Positions 8,460 to 18,913 of a stretch of DNA of 64,000 nt are shown one piece after another. Position 1 is the first letter of the stretch, and every line of letters begins with the position of its first letter. Below the pieces are notes generated by a model, which made no database searches, had not been told where the DNA came from, and saw only the letters and a list, made by a program, of their open reading frames with translations. Source of the stretch: Lactobacillus pasteurii DSM 23907 = CRBIP 24.76 (GTDB lineage Bacteria > Bacillota > Bacilli > Lactobacillales > Lactobacillaceae); contig NZ_CAKD01000020.1 of NCBI RefSeq assembly GCF_000297025.1, positions 1 to 64,000 of the forward strand. Direction: 5' to 3'. A program made the translations under genes and the position numbers.

Positions 8460-8684
8460 GTGAAAACTTTGCAAAACACAAAAGAATATAATCGTGTAGA
8501 TATTCTACCAAGTTTTATAACAGATGTAGATTTGCTAAATATAGCAAGAGATGAAGGAGAAACATTTTTACAAATAAACCTCTCAGATTGCAAATTGCCA
8601 GATCAGGGTTTTAAAATACATATTTCGACAACTCTAGCTAATTATCAAAGAACATTAGATGCGGTTTTTAATTTTTGTTATTGA
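8460..8684 (+). pseudogene. N-terminal fragment resembling a class III lanthionine synthetase (LanKC)
   Basis: The 74 codons from GTG 8460 (AGGTG ribosome binding site in the end of the preceding gene; GTG 8451 is an alternative) end at TGA right before the next gene's ribosome binding site. Residues 46-62 read LPDQGFKIHISTTLANY, which I recognise as the N-terminal signature of LanKC/RamC-type enzymes (LPxQGWKIHVSxTxDNA), followed by a helix ending in a Cys. Full LanKC proteins are around 850-900 residues with lyase, kinase and cyclase domains; all but the first part is missing. Either a deletion removed about 2.4 kb, or this is a stand-alone small protein sharing that fold. Not confirmed by any search. 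Confidence 0.5.
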
Positions 8685-8705
8685 CATGGCAGAAAGGTTA
8701 AAAAT

Positions 8706-10304
8706 ATGATTTCAATAAATAATATGTTGAGACAAAACCTAGTTAGATCTGCTACTATTCTTTTATCATGTATACTTTCAGCATTACTAACTGTTTTCGT
8801 ACGATACAATCTAACTTGGCAGGCTAACCTGTTGCAAAAAAATGATTTTAAAGGATTTTTCTTTCTATCAATAATTAGTCTATTGGCATACATATTAGGA
8901 ACTTTTTTAAACTATTTCGGTACATATTATTTACTTTCGAAAAATATTCAGCAATATTCTCATTCAATTCGAGCAGAACTATTAAAAAGGTATAGCAGTG
9001 ATCTTGTTGTTAGCAAAGCTAAGAATGATATGGTTAACAATATTGAAATTATTGAAAATAGGTACTTTATTTTATTGGTAGCATTATTTGATAATTTTTG
9101 TTTACTAATATTCTCTATTTTAGCCATTTTGTCTTTACACTGGATAATTGTAATTACAACTTTAGCCTTAGCAATTATATTATTAAAATTACCAGATATA
9201 TTTAAAAGAGTTTTGGAAGAGACAAGTTTCTCTACCTCAAATCAGACAAAAAATTATATTGAGTCCATTGCAAATTGGGTTAATGGGTTAGATATTTTGC
9301 GTAGATTTAATAAATATGATGTATATACTAGAAAATTGAGTATAGCTTCAAAACTATACACTGATGCATGTATAAAAAATATAAGAGTAGGCAAAAGTGC
9401 ATCATTAGTAGTAATTGTAGGTAACGTTGTTGCTCAATTAATGATTTTAGCTTTAACAGGTATATTGATAATTAATAGCGCAGTGCCTTTTGGTGCGATT
9501 TTTAGCATAGGTACGCTCATTGGTTATACTTTTAGTTATGTTGTAATACTTGCTAATGGATTAATCCAGATGAAGAGTGGTGGAGCAGTTGTTAAACAAC
9601 TTAACTCACAATTAAATCAAGGACCTGTAAAGGTGAATGAAGTTTCGGATTACCAAGTTGAAAAATATATAATTAAAGATGTAAGCATTAAGTTCGATAA
9701 TGGTACTAAAATTTTATATCCAAATATAGATATTGACTATGGCGAAAAAATACTATTAACCGGGCAGTCGGGCACGGGAAAATCTAGCCTATTCAAGGTG
9801 TTGTTAGGTCAGTTGCAAACTGCAACTGGAGAAATTGAAGTTATTGATAAAAATGGAAAAACTTATCCATTAGAAAGCGCTAATATCGGTTATGTACCTC
9901 AAGATCCAATTTTATTACCCGCCTCGATTATTGATAATATTACGATGTTTTCTTCAAATTTACGAGCACAGGCTCTGGAGATAATTGAACAAGTAAAGCT
10001 GAAAAAAGATATAAATAAGTTTAGAGACGGTGTTGATAGCTTGATAAATGCGGCTGGTAGTAATTTATCAGGAGGACAAAAGCAAAAGATAATTTTAGCA
10101 AGGACATTACTTTATAAAAAGCCGTTAATTCTAATAGATGAGGGTACAAGTGCAATTGATGCGCGCAGTTCTGAAGAAATATTAAGAGTTGTAACTAATA
10201 TTGATGCGACTGTTATTGTGATTGGACATAATTTATCAAGTAGTATGAAGAAACTATTTGATAAGGAGATTACATTACAACCCATTGATCCAGATCTAAA
10301 ATAG
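8706..10304 (+). CDS. ABC exporter half-transporter (permease-ATPase fusion) 2
   Basis: Same architecture as the exporter at 6859: six predicted helices, then an ATPase domain with Walker A GQSGTGKSS at about 353, Q-loop YVPQDPILL, signature LSGGQKQK at about 454, Walker B LILIDEGTSAID and switch His in VIGHNL. All catalytic residues are present in both proteins, so neither is an obviously degenerate half. An AGAAAGG ribosome binding site precedes the ATG. The length of 532 residues matches exporter 1, but the sequences are only distantly similar, as in heterodimeric exporters. The last two codons and the TAG stop lie inside the right-hand copy of the terminator repeat, so the gene's end is also the cassette junction. 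Confidence 0.85.
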   Translation: MISINNMLRQNLVRSATILLSCILSALLTVFVRYNLTWQANLLQKNDFKGFFFLSIISLLAYILGTFLNYFGTYYLLSKNIQQYSHSIRAELLKRYSSDLVVSKAKNDMVNNIEIIENRYFILLVALFDNFCLLIFSILAILSLHWIIVITTLALAIILLKLPDIFKRVLEETSFSTSNQTKNYIESIANWVNGLDILRRFNKYDVYTRKLSIASKLYTDACIKNIRVGKSASLVVIVGNVVAQLMILALTGILIINSAVPFGAIFSIGTLIGYTFSYVVILANGLIQMKSGGAVVKQLNSQLNQGPVKVNEVSDYQVEKYIIKDVSIKFDNGTKILYPNIDIDYGEKILLTGQSGTGKSSLFKVLLGQLQTATGEIEVIDKNGKTYPLESANIGYVPQDPILLPASIIDNITMFSSNLRAQALEIIEQVKLKKDINKFRDGVDSLINAAGSNLSGGQKQKIILARTLLYKKPLILIDEGTSAIDARSSEEILRVVTNIDATVIVIGHNLSSSMKKLFDKEITLQPIDPDLK

Positions 10305-10351
10305 CCAGAATGTATTTTCCCTAGTAGTAGGGATGCATTCTGGCTTTTTGC
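10297..10351 (+). terminator. Right copy of the 55-bp terminator repeat
   Basis: 54 of 55 bases match 6635-6689. The single change turns one stem pair into G-T, so the hairpin is retained and would terminate the ABC transcript 81 bases before metG. Confidence 0.9.
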
Positions 10352-10401
10352 ACTATTAATACTAGCCTAGCAAGTTTTGCATGGTGTATTATAGTAGATA
10401 A

Positions 10402-12416
<2,015 letters not shown>

Positions 12417-12417
<1 letters not shown>

Positions 12418-13199
12418 TGAAATTAATCGACAACCATACTCATTTAAATGATGAGCCATTCCGCGGAAAAGAATTGGCTTATTTGGAGCGGGCCGTTAGC
12501 TTGGGCGTTGATCAAGTAATTTGTGCTGGGCAAGATCCTGAATTCAACCAGCGCGCCATTGACCTAGCTGAACGTTTTGATGATGTATTTGCTACAGTTG
12601 GCTACTGCCCTGATGTGGCTAAGGACTACGACGACAAGGCAGAAGAGCTATTAATCAAGCAGCTTAAGCATCCTAAAGTCGTAGCCTTAGGAGAAGTGGG
12701 GCTAGACTATTATTGGGATGAGTCGCCAAGAGACGTGCAAAGGGCAGTCTTTGAAAGACAGGTTGAAATCGCTCATCAGATGCATTTGCCAGTTAACATC
12801 CATACTAGGGATGGTTTTGAAGATTGCTACGAAATCTTGAAGAAGGCTAACCTAGAATATGGCGCAATTTTGCACAACTTCAATGGAAATAAGGAGTGGC
12901 TGGAGAAGTTCTTGCCATTGAATATCAACTTTTCTTATTCTGGCGTTGTTTCCTTTACTAAGGCAACTGACGTGCATGAATCGGCTAAGCTAGTCCCACT
13001 TGACCGTATGCTAGTTGAAACCGATGCGCCATACTTAACGCCAAAGCCATATCGTGGCAAGCAAAATGAACCAGGCTATGTGCATTATGTTGCAAAAGCA
13101 ATTGCAGACTTGCGCGGAATGACTTTGGAAGAAGTTGCCCAAGTAACTTATGACAATACAAAGAGGATATACAATCTTGATAAAGAAGAAGCAATTTAA
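12417..13199 (+). CDS. tatD: TatD-family metal-dependent DNase
   Basis: TIM-barrel hydrolase of the amidohydrolase superfamily acting on DNA ends. Metal ligands are visible: the DNHTHLN start (His7, His9), GEVGLDYY (Glu at about 93), NIHTRDG, a HNFNG segment where HCFSG is more common, and VETDAPYL. The length of 260 residues is standard. It overlaps metG by one base and the start of rnmV by about 23 bases, indicating translational coupling. Confidence 0.92.
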
Positions 13200-13740
13200 T
13201 GCTGTTGTCGTGGTTGAAGGCAAGGATGATACCATCAGATTGCAGCAATTTTTCCCAGGAATAGAGACAATTGAAACCAATGGTTCAGCTGTTTCTGCTC
13301 AGGTTCTAGCGCAAATTAAACAGCTCAGTCAAAGTCGCGAGATTATTGTCTTTACAGATCCGGACTTTAATGGCGAAAGAATCCGCCGAATCGTTACTGA
13401 AGCTGTGCCGACTGCTAAGCAAGCCTTCATCACTCGTAAAGAGGGCGAGCCAGACAAGGCGGGATCTTTAGGAGTAGAACATGCTTCTAAAGAGGCTTTG
13501 GAGCGGGCTTTATCTGATTTGCACGAAGAAAAAGCAAGCTCAAGCGATCTGACTGAAGCAGATTTTCGCGACTTGGGCTTAGCCGGTGGCGCAGAAGCAA
13601 GAAAGCTGCGCGAAGCAGTGGGGATTAAACTGGGAGTTGGCTATGGTAACGCCAAGACTTTTTATAAGCGCTTGCAGACCTTTGGAATTTCTAAAGAGCA
13701 GTTGCTAGCAGCAATTAAGGTGGTAAAGAATGCAGAATAG
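13177..13740 (+). CDS. rnmV: Ribonuclease M5 (5S rRNA maturation)
   Basis: Toprim-domain nuclease that trims precursor 5S rRNA. The catalytic Glu is in VVVVEGKDD (Glu14 from the chosen start) and the DxD pair in [15 protein letters not shown] at 13177 is chosen: it has AAGAGG upstream and gives 187 residues beginning [15 protein letters not shown], close to the usual family length; the in-frame ATG at 13150 has no ribosome binding site and would be embedded deeper in tatD. It overlaps ksgA by 11 bases. Confidence 0.92.
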   Translation: MIKKKQFNAVVVVEGKDDTIRLQQFFPGIETIETNGSAVSAQVLAQIKQLSQSREIIVFTDPDFNGERIRRIVTEAVPTAKQAFITRKEGEPDKAGSLGVEHASKEALERALSDLHEEKASSSDLTEADFRDLGLAGGAEARKLREAVGIKLGVGYGNAKTFYKRLQTFGISKEQLLAAIKVVKNAE

Positions 13741-14611
13741 AATTGCAATTGATTCGCCAATTAGAACTCAAGCAATCGTTAATCGTTATTTTGTCAAAGC
13801 TAAAAAGAACCTTGGCCAAAACTTCTTGGTCGATCATGCAGCTATTATGGGAATTGTCGAAGCAGCTGAGGTCAAGCCAGGCGATCAAGTAATCGAAATC
13901 GGCCCTGGAATTGGGTCTTTGACTGAACAATTGCTTTTGGCTGGGGCTAAGGTTTTTGCTTATGAAGTGGACGATTCCTTGCCGGAAATTTTGCACAATG
14001 AACTTCCACAAAAAATTGGCGACGATGAACTAGCAGATCGTTTCAAGCTTTTGCTCAAGGATATCTTGCAGGCAGACTTTAGAAATGATATCGGCGATTT
14101 CTTTGACTTTGATCAGGAAATTAAGGTCGTAGCCAACTTGCCATACTACATTACAACTCCAATTATTTTTAGCTTGGCTAATTCCGACTTGAACTTTTCA
14201 TCCTTGACTTTGATGATGCAAAAAGAAGTCGCAGAGCGCCTTGAAGCGGGTCCTAATAGCAAGGATTATGGTCCATTGACCATTGCCGTTCAAACGCAGA
14301 TGCAGGTAGAGCTTGCCTTGACGGTTGGCCACAATTCCTTTATGCCAGCACCAAAAGTTGACTCTAGCGTAGTAGTGCTGAAGCCATTGGCCGAAAAGGT
14401 TGATGTTGGCGATGTGAAACATTTCAATCGAATTGTTAAAATTTGCTTTGCCCAAAGAAGAAAGACCTTGAACAACAACTTGAAGAATTTGGTTCAAGAT
14501 GCAGATAAACGTGCGGAAATTATTGAAAAATTAGGTCTTAAACCAACAGTTCGTCCAGAGAACCTGACCATTCAGCAGTTTATTGATTTGGCTAAAATGA
14601 TTCAATCATAA
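13730..14611 (+). CDS. ksgA: 16S rRNA dimethyladenosine transferase
   Basis: Methylates two adjacent adenosines near the 3' end of 16S rRNA (A1518/A1519 in E. coli numbering) using SAM. Motifs are GQNFLVD, the SAM-binding loop [13 protein letters not shown], and the catalytic NLPYYITTP segment. The ATG follows AAGGTGG. The length of 293 residues is typical. It is the last gene of the metG operon; veg follows with its own promoter. Confidence 0.95.
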   Translation: MQNRIAIDSPIRTQAIVNRYFVKAKKNLGQNFLVDHAAIMGIVEAAEVKPGDQVIEIGPGIGSLTEQLLLAGAKVFAYEVDDSLPEILHNELPQKIGDDELADRFKLLLKDILQADFRNDIGDFFDFDQEIKVVANLPYYITTPIIFSLANSDLNFSSLTLMMQKEVAERLEAGPNSKDYGPLTIAVQTQMQVELALTVGHNSFMPAPKVDSSVVVLKPLAEKVDVGDVKHFNRIVKICFAQRRKTLNNNLKNLVQDADKRAEIIEKLGLKPTVRPENLTIQQFIDLAKMIQS

Positions 14612-14628
14612 TTTTTTCATGAAACATA

Positions 14629-14657
14629 TTGCTATATAGCTTAAAATATGGTAAAAT
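14629..14657 (+). promoter_or_regulatory. Promoter of veg
   Basis: TTGCTA at 14629-14634, a 17-base spacer and TAAAAT at 14652-14657, starting 17 bases after the ksgA stop. Confidence 0.6.
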
Positions 14658-14679
14658 TGACTCCAAAGGAGTTGTTTTA

Positions 14680-14940
14680 ATGCCAACATCTATTACTACA
14701 ATTAAACATAAGCTGGATTCTCACTTGGGTGACCAAATTACTGTGGTGGCACAAGCGGGTCGTAAGAAGACTACGAAGCGCCGTGGAATTTTGAGAGAAA
14801 CTTTCCCAGCAGTTTTTGTAGTTGATTTAGACCAAGATCAGAATAACTTTGAACATGTTTCTTACAGTTATACTGACTTGTTAACTAAGAACATCGCTTT
14901 AGAATTTGACGACGATGAACTAGAAGAAGCTGAAGCTTAA
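14680..14940 (+). CDS. veg: Veg family protein
   Basis: Small conserved Firmicute protein (86 residues), named from B. subtilis where it is strongly transcribed and affects biofilm genes. The pattern IKHKLDSHLGDQITVVAQAG (residues 8-27) followed by a basic KKTTKRRG stretch is characteristic. ATG 14680 has AAAGGAG upstream; the longer frame from 14629 would run through the promoter. The position between ksgA and purR is conserved. Confidence 0.9.
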   Translation: MPTSITTIKHKLDSHLGDQITVVAQAGRKKTTKRRGILRETFPAVFVVDLDQDQNNFEHVSYSYTDLLTKNIALEFDDDELEEAEA

Positions 14941-14956
14941 TTAGGAAGATAAAAAT

Positions 14957-14993
14957 AACACTAGCATTTTTAAAAATGTTAGTGCTTTTTTTT
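14957..14993 (+). terminator. Terminator after veg
   Basis: Stem CACTAGCATTTTT / AAAAATGTTAGTG with eight T residues following. Confidence 0.88.
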
Positions 14994-15047
14994 GGCTTTT
15001 AGAGTATATTGTATAAGACAAATACAAACATTAAGAAAGGAATTAAC

Positions 15048-15878
15048 ATGAAACGTTCAGAAAGACTTGTTGATATGACCAAATTTTTGATGGAACGTCC
15101 ACATAAATTGATTTCATTGCCATTTTTTGCTCAACGCTACGACGCTGCCAAATCTTCGATTTCTGAAGACCTAGCCATCTTAAAGCACACTTTAGCCAGC
15201 AACCAAGATGGAATCCTTGAAACTGTTGCTGGTGCAGCCGGAGGAGTTCGCTATATTCCATATTTGGGCAAGAGTCATGCCGAAGAATATTTATCTGATC
15301 TAGCATCTAGAGTAGAAGACCCTAGCCGAATTTTGCCAGGAGGATTCGTCTATCTGTCAGATGTCTTATCAAACTCTCAAGACTTGCAACAGATCGGAAA
15401 GCTATTTGCGACTAGATATGCTTATTCCAACGTTGATGTCGTAATGACCGTTGAAACTAAGGGAATTTCGCTTGCTCAATCAGTTGCTAGATACTTGAAC
15501 GTGCCATTTGTGATTGCCAGAAAGCGCTCAAAGGTAACTGAAGGCGCAACAGTTTCTGTAAACTACATCTCTTCATCTTTAGATCGCGTATCCAAGATGG
15601 AATTGCCTACTAGAGCCTTGAAGAAGGAATCTAACGTCTTGATTGTCGATGACTTCATGAAAGGCGGCGGCACTTTGACTGGAATGGAACAGCTTGCACA
15701 CGAATTTGACTGCGACGTTGTGGGAATCTGCGTTCTTTGCGAAGCCGACTTTGACAAGGATAAATTGGTCGACGACTACATGTCTTTAGTCAAGATCAAC
15801 AAGATCGATACCCAGAAGAAGATAATTTTAGCAGAACCTGGCAACTTCTTGACCGAAACCGACTTCTCCCATTTATAA
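15048..15878 (+). CDS. purR: Purine operon repressor PurR
   Basis: Gram-positive PurR: an N-terminal winged helix (about residues 1-75) joined to a phosphoribosyltransferase-like domain that binds PRPP instead of catalysing. The PRPP loop is VLIVDDFMKGGGTLTG at about 199-214. The start at 15048 follows AGAAAGG. Length is 276 residues. It represses purine biosynthesis in B. subtilis and is relieved by PRPP, the product of prs in this window. It is followed after 49 bases by glmU. Confidence 0.94.
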   Translation: MKRSERLVDMTKFLMERPHKLISLPFFAQRYDAAKSSISEDLAILKHTLASNQDGILETVAGAAGGVRYIPYLGKSHAEEYLSDLASRVEDPSRILPGGFVYLSDVLSNSQDLQQIGKLFATRYAYSNVDVVMTVETKGISLAQSVARYLNVPFVIARKRSKVTEGATVSVNYISSSLDRVSKMELPTRALKKESNVLIVDDFMKGGGTLTGMEQLAHEFDCDVVGICVLCEADFDKDKLVDDYMSLVKINKIDTQKKIILAEPGNFLTETDFSHL

Positions 15879-15927
15879 AAAATGGTATACTTAAAGTTGA
15901 TTTTGATAATAAGAGGTTACAAAAACA

Positions 15928-17313
15928 ATGAAGAAATTTGTAGTTATCCTTGCTGCTGGTAAGGGGACCAGAATGAAGTCAAAACTTTACAAGGTTTTGC
16001 ACCAAGTTTGCGGCAAAACAATGGTCGAACACGTAGTTGATGCTGCTAAGGGCACTGATCCTGAAAAGATCATCACAGTTGTAGGAACTGGTGCAGAAAA
16101 GGTTAAGGAAGTTTTGCAAGGTCAATCTGAGTTTGCCTTCCAAGAAAAGCAATTAGGTACAGGTCACGCAGTTTTGACCACTAAAGATATCCTAGGTGAT
16201 TTAGAAGGCGAAACTTTGGTTGCAACTGGCGACACTCCTTTATTTACTAGCGAAACTTTCAACAATTTATTTGCCTACCACCAAGAAAAGGGCAATGCAG
16301 CTACTGTTTTGACAGCTGAAGCTCCAGACCCATTTGGCTATGGCCGAATCATTCGCGACGACCAAGGCAATGTGCTTAGAATCGTTGAACAAAAAGACGG
16401 CAAGCCAGAAGAATTGAAAGTTAAAGAAATCAACACTGGTATTTTCTGCTTTGACAACAAGAAGCTCTTTGAAGCTTTGTCACATGTTGGCAACAACAAC
16501 TCTCAAGGTGAATACTACTTGACTGACGTTTTGGAAATCTTGCGCAATGAAGGTCAAAGAGTTGGCGCATACAAGATGCACGACTTTAGCCAAAGCCTTG
16601 GCGTCAACGACCGCGTTGCTTTAGCGCAAGCAAGCAAGATCATGCAAAAGCGTATCAACGAAGAACATATGCGTGAAGGCGTAACTTTCATTGACCCTGA
16701 TACAGCTTATATCGATAGTGATGTAAAAATTGGCAATGACACGATCATCGAAGGCAACGTTGTAATCAAGGGCAGGAGCGAAATCGGCAGCGAATGCTAC
16801 ATCACTAGTGGATCAAGAATCGTTGATTCCAAGGTAGGCAACAAGGTTACTATTACCTCATCGACTTTAGTTGAAGCTGAAATGGATGATGAAAGCGACA
16901 TCGGCCCTAACTCTCACCTTCGTCCACTTGCTAAGATCGGCAAGGGCGTTCATATCGGCAACTTTGTTGAAGTCAAGAAGGCAGAAATTGGCGAAAACAC
17001 CAAGGTTGGTCATTTGACTTACATTGGGGATGCAACTTTAGGCAAGGATATCAATGTTGGTTGTGGTACCATCTTCTCTAACTTTGATGGCGTTAAGAAG
17101 TTCCACACTAACGTTGGCAACAAGTCCTTTGTTGGTGCAGGTTCAACTTTAATTGCCCCAATCAATGTGGCAGATCATGCCTTTATCGCAGCTGATACAA
17201 CTGTAACTAAAGATGTTGGCCGCTACGAAATGGCAATTGGTCGTGGCCGTCAAGTCAACAAGGAAGACTACTGGCACAAGTTGCCTTTGTCAGAAGGTAA
17301 AGATTGGCAATAA
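15928..17313 (+). CDS. glmU: Bifunctional UDP-GlcNAc pyrophosphorylase / GlcN-1-P acetyltransferase
   Basis: Makes UDP-GlcNAc for peptidoglycan and teichoic acid. The N-terminal nucleotidyltransferase has [15 protein letters not shown] (residues 7-21). The C-terminal left-handed beta-helix has hexapeptide repeats from about residue 250 and the acetyltransferase segment with [19 protein letters not shown]. The length of 461 residues is full. A hairpin terminator follows. Confidence 0.96.
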   Translation: MKKFVVILAAGKGTRMKSKLYKVLHQVCGKTMVEHVVDAAKGTDPEKIITVVGTGAEKVKEVLQGQSEFAFQEKQLGTGHAVLTTKDILGDLEGETLVATGDTPLFTSETFNNLFAYHQEKGNAATVLTAEAPDPFGYGRIIRDDQGNVLRIVEQKDGKPEELKVKEINTGIFCFDNKKLFEALSHVGNNNSQGEYYLTDVLEILRNEGQRVGAYKMHDFSQSLGVNDRVALAQASKIMQKRINEEHMREGVTFIDPDTAYIDSDVKIGNDTIIEGNVVIKGRSEIGSECYITSGSRIVDSKVGNKVTITSSTLVEAEMDDESDIGPNSHLRPLAKIGKGVHIGNFVEVKKAEIGENTKVGHLTYIGDATLGKDINVGCGTIFSNFDGVKKFHTNVGNKSFVGAGSTLIAPINVADHAFIAADTTVTKDVGRYEMAIGRGRQVNKEDYWHKLPLSEGKDWQ

Positions 17314-17320
17314 TCACGAA

Positions 17321-17347
17321 AGCTAGCAAAGCTGCTAGCTTTTTTGT
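17321..17347 (+). terminator. Terminator after glmU
   Basis: Stem GCTAGC / GCTAGC with loop AAAGCT-like centre and TTTTTTG tail. Confidence 0.75.
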
Positions 17348-17384
17348 TTCGGTTATAATGGTGGTAGATAGGCAGGTGATCGTA

Positions 17385-17999
17385 GTGAAAAAGTTTCTAC
17401 TCCTTTTTTGTTTATTTTTGAGTCTAACTGCAAGCCCAGCTTTGGCTGACAGCAAGAAAACTAAGTCCAAGACTAGCAGTCCAGTTGTTAAAGTTAGCAA
17501 TAAAGATATCAAAGTCGACAGCAAGCGCAGCTATGTAATTTTGCTAAAAGATCAAGCATATCTTACCAGCAAACTGAAGGCCAGCAAAAAGTTAATCAAG
17601 AAAAAGGCAATTTTTAGCGTGGCTTATGTGCGCTTTACCGATAAGCAGATTTACTATGCTAATAAGAATCATCAATGGATTCCAGCTGCAAGCACCCATG
17701 GTACGGTTTGGTATCAAGAAGATGCCCATACGATGATGGTTTTGTCGACTGACAAAAAGGGTAAATTAAGCTACATCCTTTATAATCCAGCTAAAGTAAC
17801 GCGTCTTCTTTTGACCCATAATTCCTACGTTTACGATGCTCAAGGACAATTATTTTTATCCAAAAAATCAACCATTACCAACCTGAAAAAAGGACAAGTC
17901 CTGGACGGATATTCCTCCCAAACAGTTAGTGGAAAGAAATTTTACCTAACTAATAAGGGCTGGATCAAGGCAAGTAACGCTAAAGTAGTAAAGAAATAG
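17385..17999 (+). CDS. Secreted SLAP-domain-like protein 1
   Basis: GTG at 17385 follows CAGGTG, with TATAAT at 17353-17358 as a probable -10. The product starts with a signal peptide (VKKFLLLFCLFLSLTASPALA then DSKK), followed by a very basic mature chain of about 180 residues. The C-terminal repeat carries THNSYVYDAQGQ and KGWIKASNAKVV, the hallmarks of the Lactobacillus SLAP module that binds cell wall polymers non-covalently. The middle segment (residues about 45-130) is a divergent module. It is first of three adjacent SLAP-type genes, all after glmU. Function beyond wall binding is unknown. Confidence 0.7.
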   Translation: MKKFLLLFCLFLSLTASPALADSKKTKSKTSSPVVKVSNKDIKVDSKRSYVILLKDQAYLTSKLKASKKLIKKKAIFSVAYVRFTDKQIYYANKNHQWIPAASTHGTVWYQEDAHTMMVLSTDKKGKLSYILYNPAKVTRLLLTHNSYVYDAQGQLFLSKKSTITNLKKGQVLDGYSSQTVSGKKFYLTNKGWIKASNAKVVKK

Positions 18000-18086
18000 T
18001 AAAATCGAAAAAATTGGCTACAATTTTTCCGAAAAAGGTCTACAATATTCAAGTAATCTGAGATACATATAAACGAGGTAAAAACT

Positions 18087-18773
18087 ATGAAGTTAGATCG
18101 TAAATTGATGATGGTTTCTGTTGCAGCTTTGATGAGTGTTAGTCCTGTCTTGACTGTTGCAACTAATGCCACCAGCACAGTTCAGGCTGCTAGCGTTTAT
18201 AAGACTTACGGCAAAAATAGCTCAGTTAAGACTGTTAAAGCTGGCTACTTTGTTGACAAAAATGGCAAGAAGACCAGCAAGAAGATGCCAAAGGGTGGCC
18301 AATACACTATTTGGGAAGTTGAACAAATCAAGGGTCAATACTACTTCAGCATTCAATCTGACTTGAAGTATTGGATGCCAGCTTCAGTAACTAAGGGCTC
18401 AGTTCAATACAAGTCTGGCAACAAGACCATCACCATTGTTACTGATGGCAAGGGTGGCGTTAAGACTAGCACAGCTCAAGCTAAGAGCAGTAAGAAAACT
18501 GTAGTTAAGACTACTAAGACTACCAAGAAGTCAACCAAGACTGCCAAGGCAACAACTAGTAAGCCAGTTACTTTAGTGACTATTAGAAAGGCCCAAGTTT
18601 TTGACCAAAACGGCAAGAAGGCTAAGTCTTACATGGGCAGCAAGAAGTGGACTGTCATTGGCAAGGGCGTAACTGTTAAGGGGTTAGGCACTAAGAAGAT
18701 CAATGGCGAAGATTACTACGCTTTGCAACCAGGCAAGTACTACATCAAGGTTAGCGACGTAAAAGTTAAATAA
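18087..18773 (+). CDS. Secreted SLAP-domain-like protein 2
   Basis: ATG with a GAGGT ribosome binding site. Signal peptide about residues 1-35 ending TSTVQAAS. The mature protein has a module with AGYFVDKNGKKTSKKMPKGG, a Lys/Thr-rich linker (about 130-155: KTTKTTKKSTKTAK), and a C-terminal SLAP module (IRKAQVFDQNGKKAKSYMG ... YYIKVSDVKVK). Length is 228 residues and the charge is strongly positive, fitting attachment to acidic wall polymers. It has its own terminator, so the three SLAP genes are probably separate transcripts. Confidence 0.75.
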   Translation: MKLDRKLMMVSVAALMSVSPVLTVATNATSTVQAASVYKTYGKNSSVKTVKAGYFVDKNGKKTSKKMPKGGQYTIWEVEQIKGQYYFSIQSDLKYWMPASVTKGSVQYKSGNKTITIVTDGKGGVKTSTAQAKSSKKTVVKTTKTTKKSTKTAKATTSKPVTLVTIRKAQVFDQNGKKAKSYMGSKKWTVIGKGVTVKGLGTKKINGEDYYALQPGKYYIKVSDVKVK

Positions 18774-18797
18774 ATTACAAATATTAATATTTAGTCA

Positions 18798-18833
18798 CAA
18801 AGACCGTTTCTTACTGAACGGTCTTTATTTTTG
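18798..18833 (+). terminator. Terminator after SLAP protein 2
   Basis: Stem AAAGACCGTTT / GAACGGTCTTT, loop CTTACT-like, then ATTTTTG. Confidence 0.85.
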
Positions 18834-18913
18834 CGTTATAATGGTAGATGTTAAACTTAGCTAGATTTAGGTAAAATTTTAGCAATTATTTGATTTACGA
18901 GGTAAAAGTATAC

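Larger units (their letters stand above)
6635..10351. mobile_element. Repeat-bounded A+T-rich cassette with two ABC exporters
   Basis: Everything between the two terminator repeats is visibly far richer in A+T than mgtA on one side and metG on the other, and uses AT-ending codons (AAA, ATA, TTA, AGA) heavily. The cassette holds a minus-strand mini-ORF, an ABC exporter, a truncated gene and a second ABC exporter. No integrase, transposase or terminal inverted repeat was seen, so the mechanism is unknown; recombination between terminator copies is the simplest inference. Removing one repeat plus the interior would restore mgtA-terminator-metG. Confidence 0.6.
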
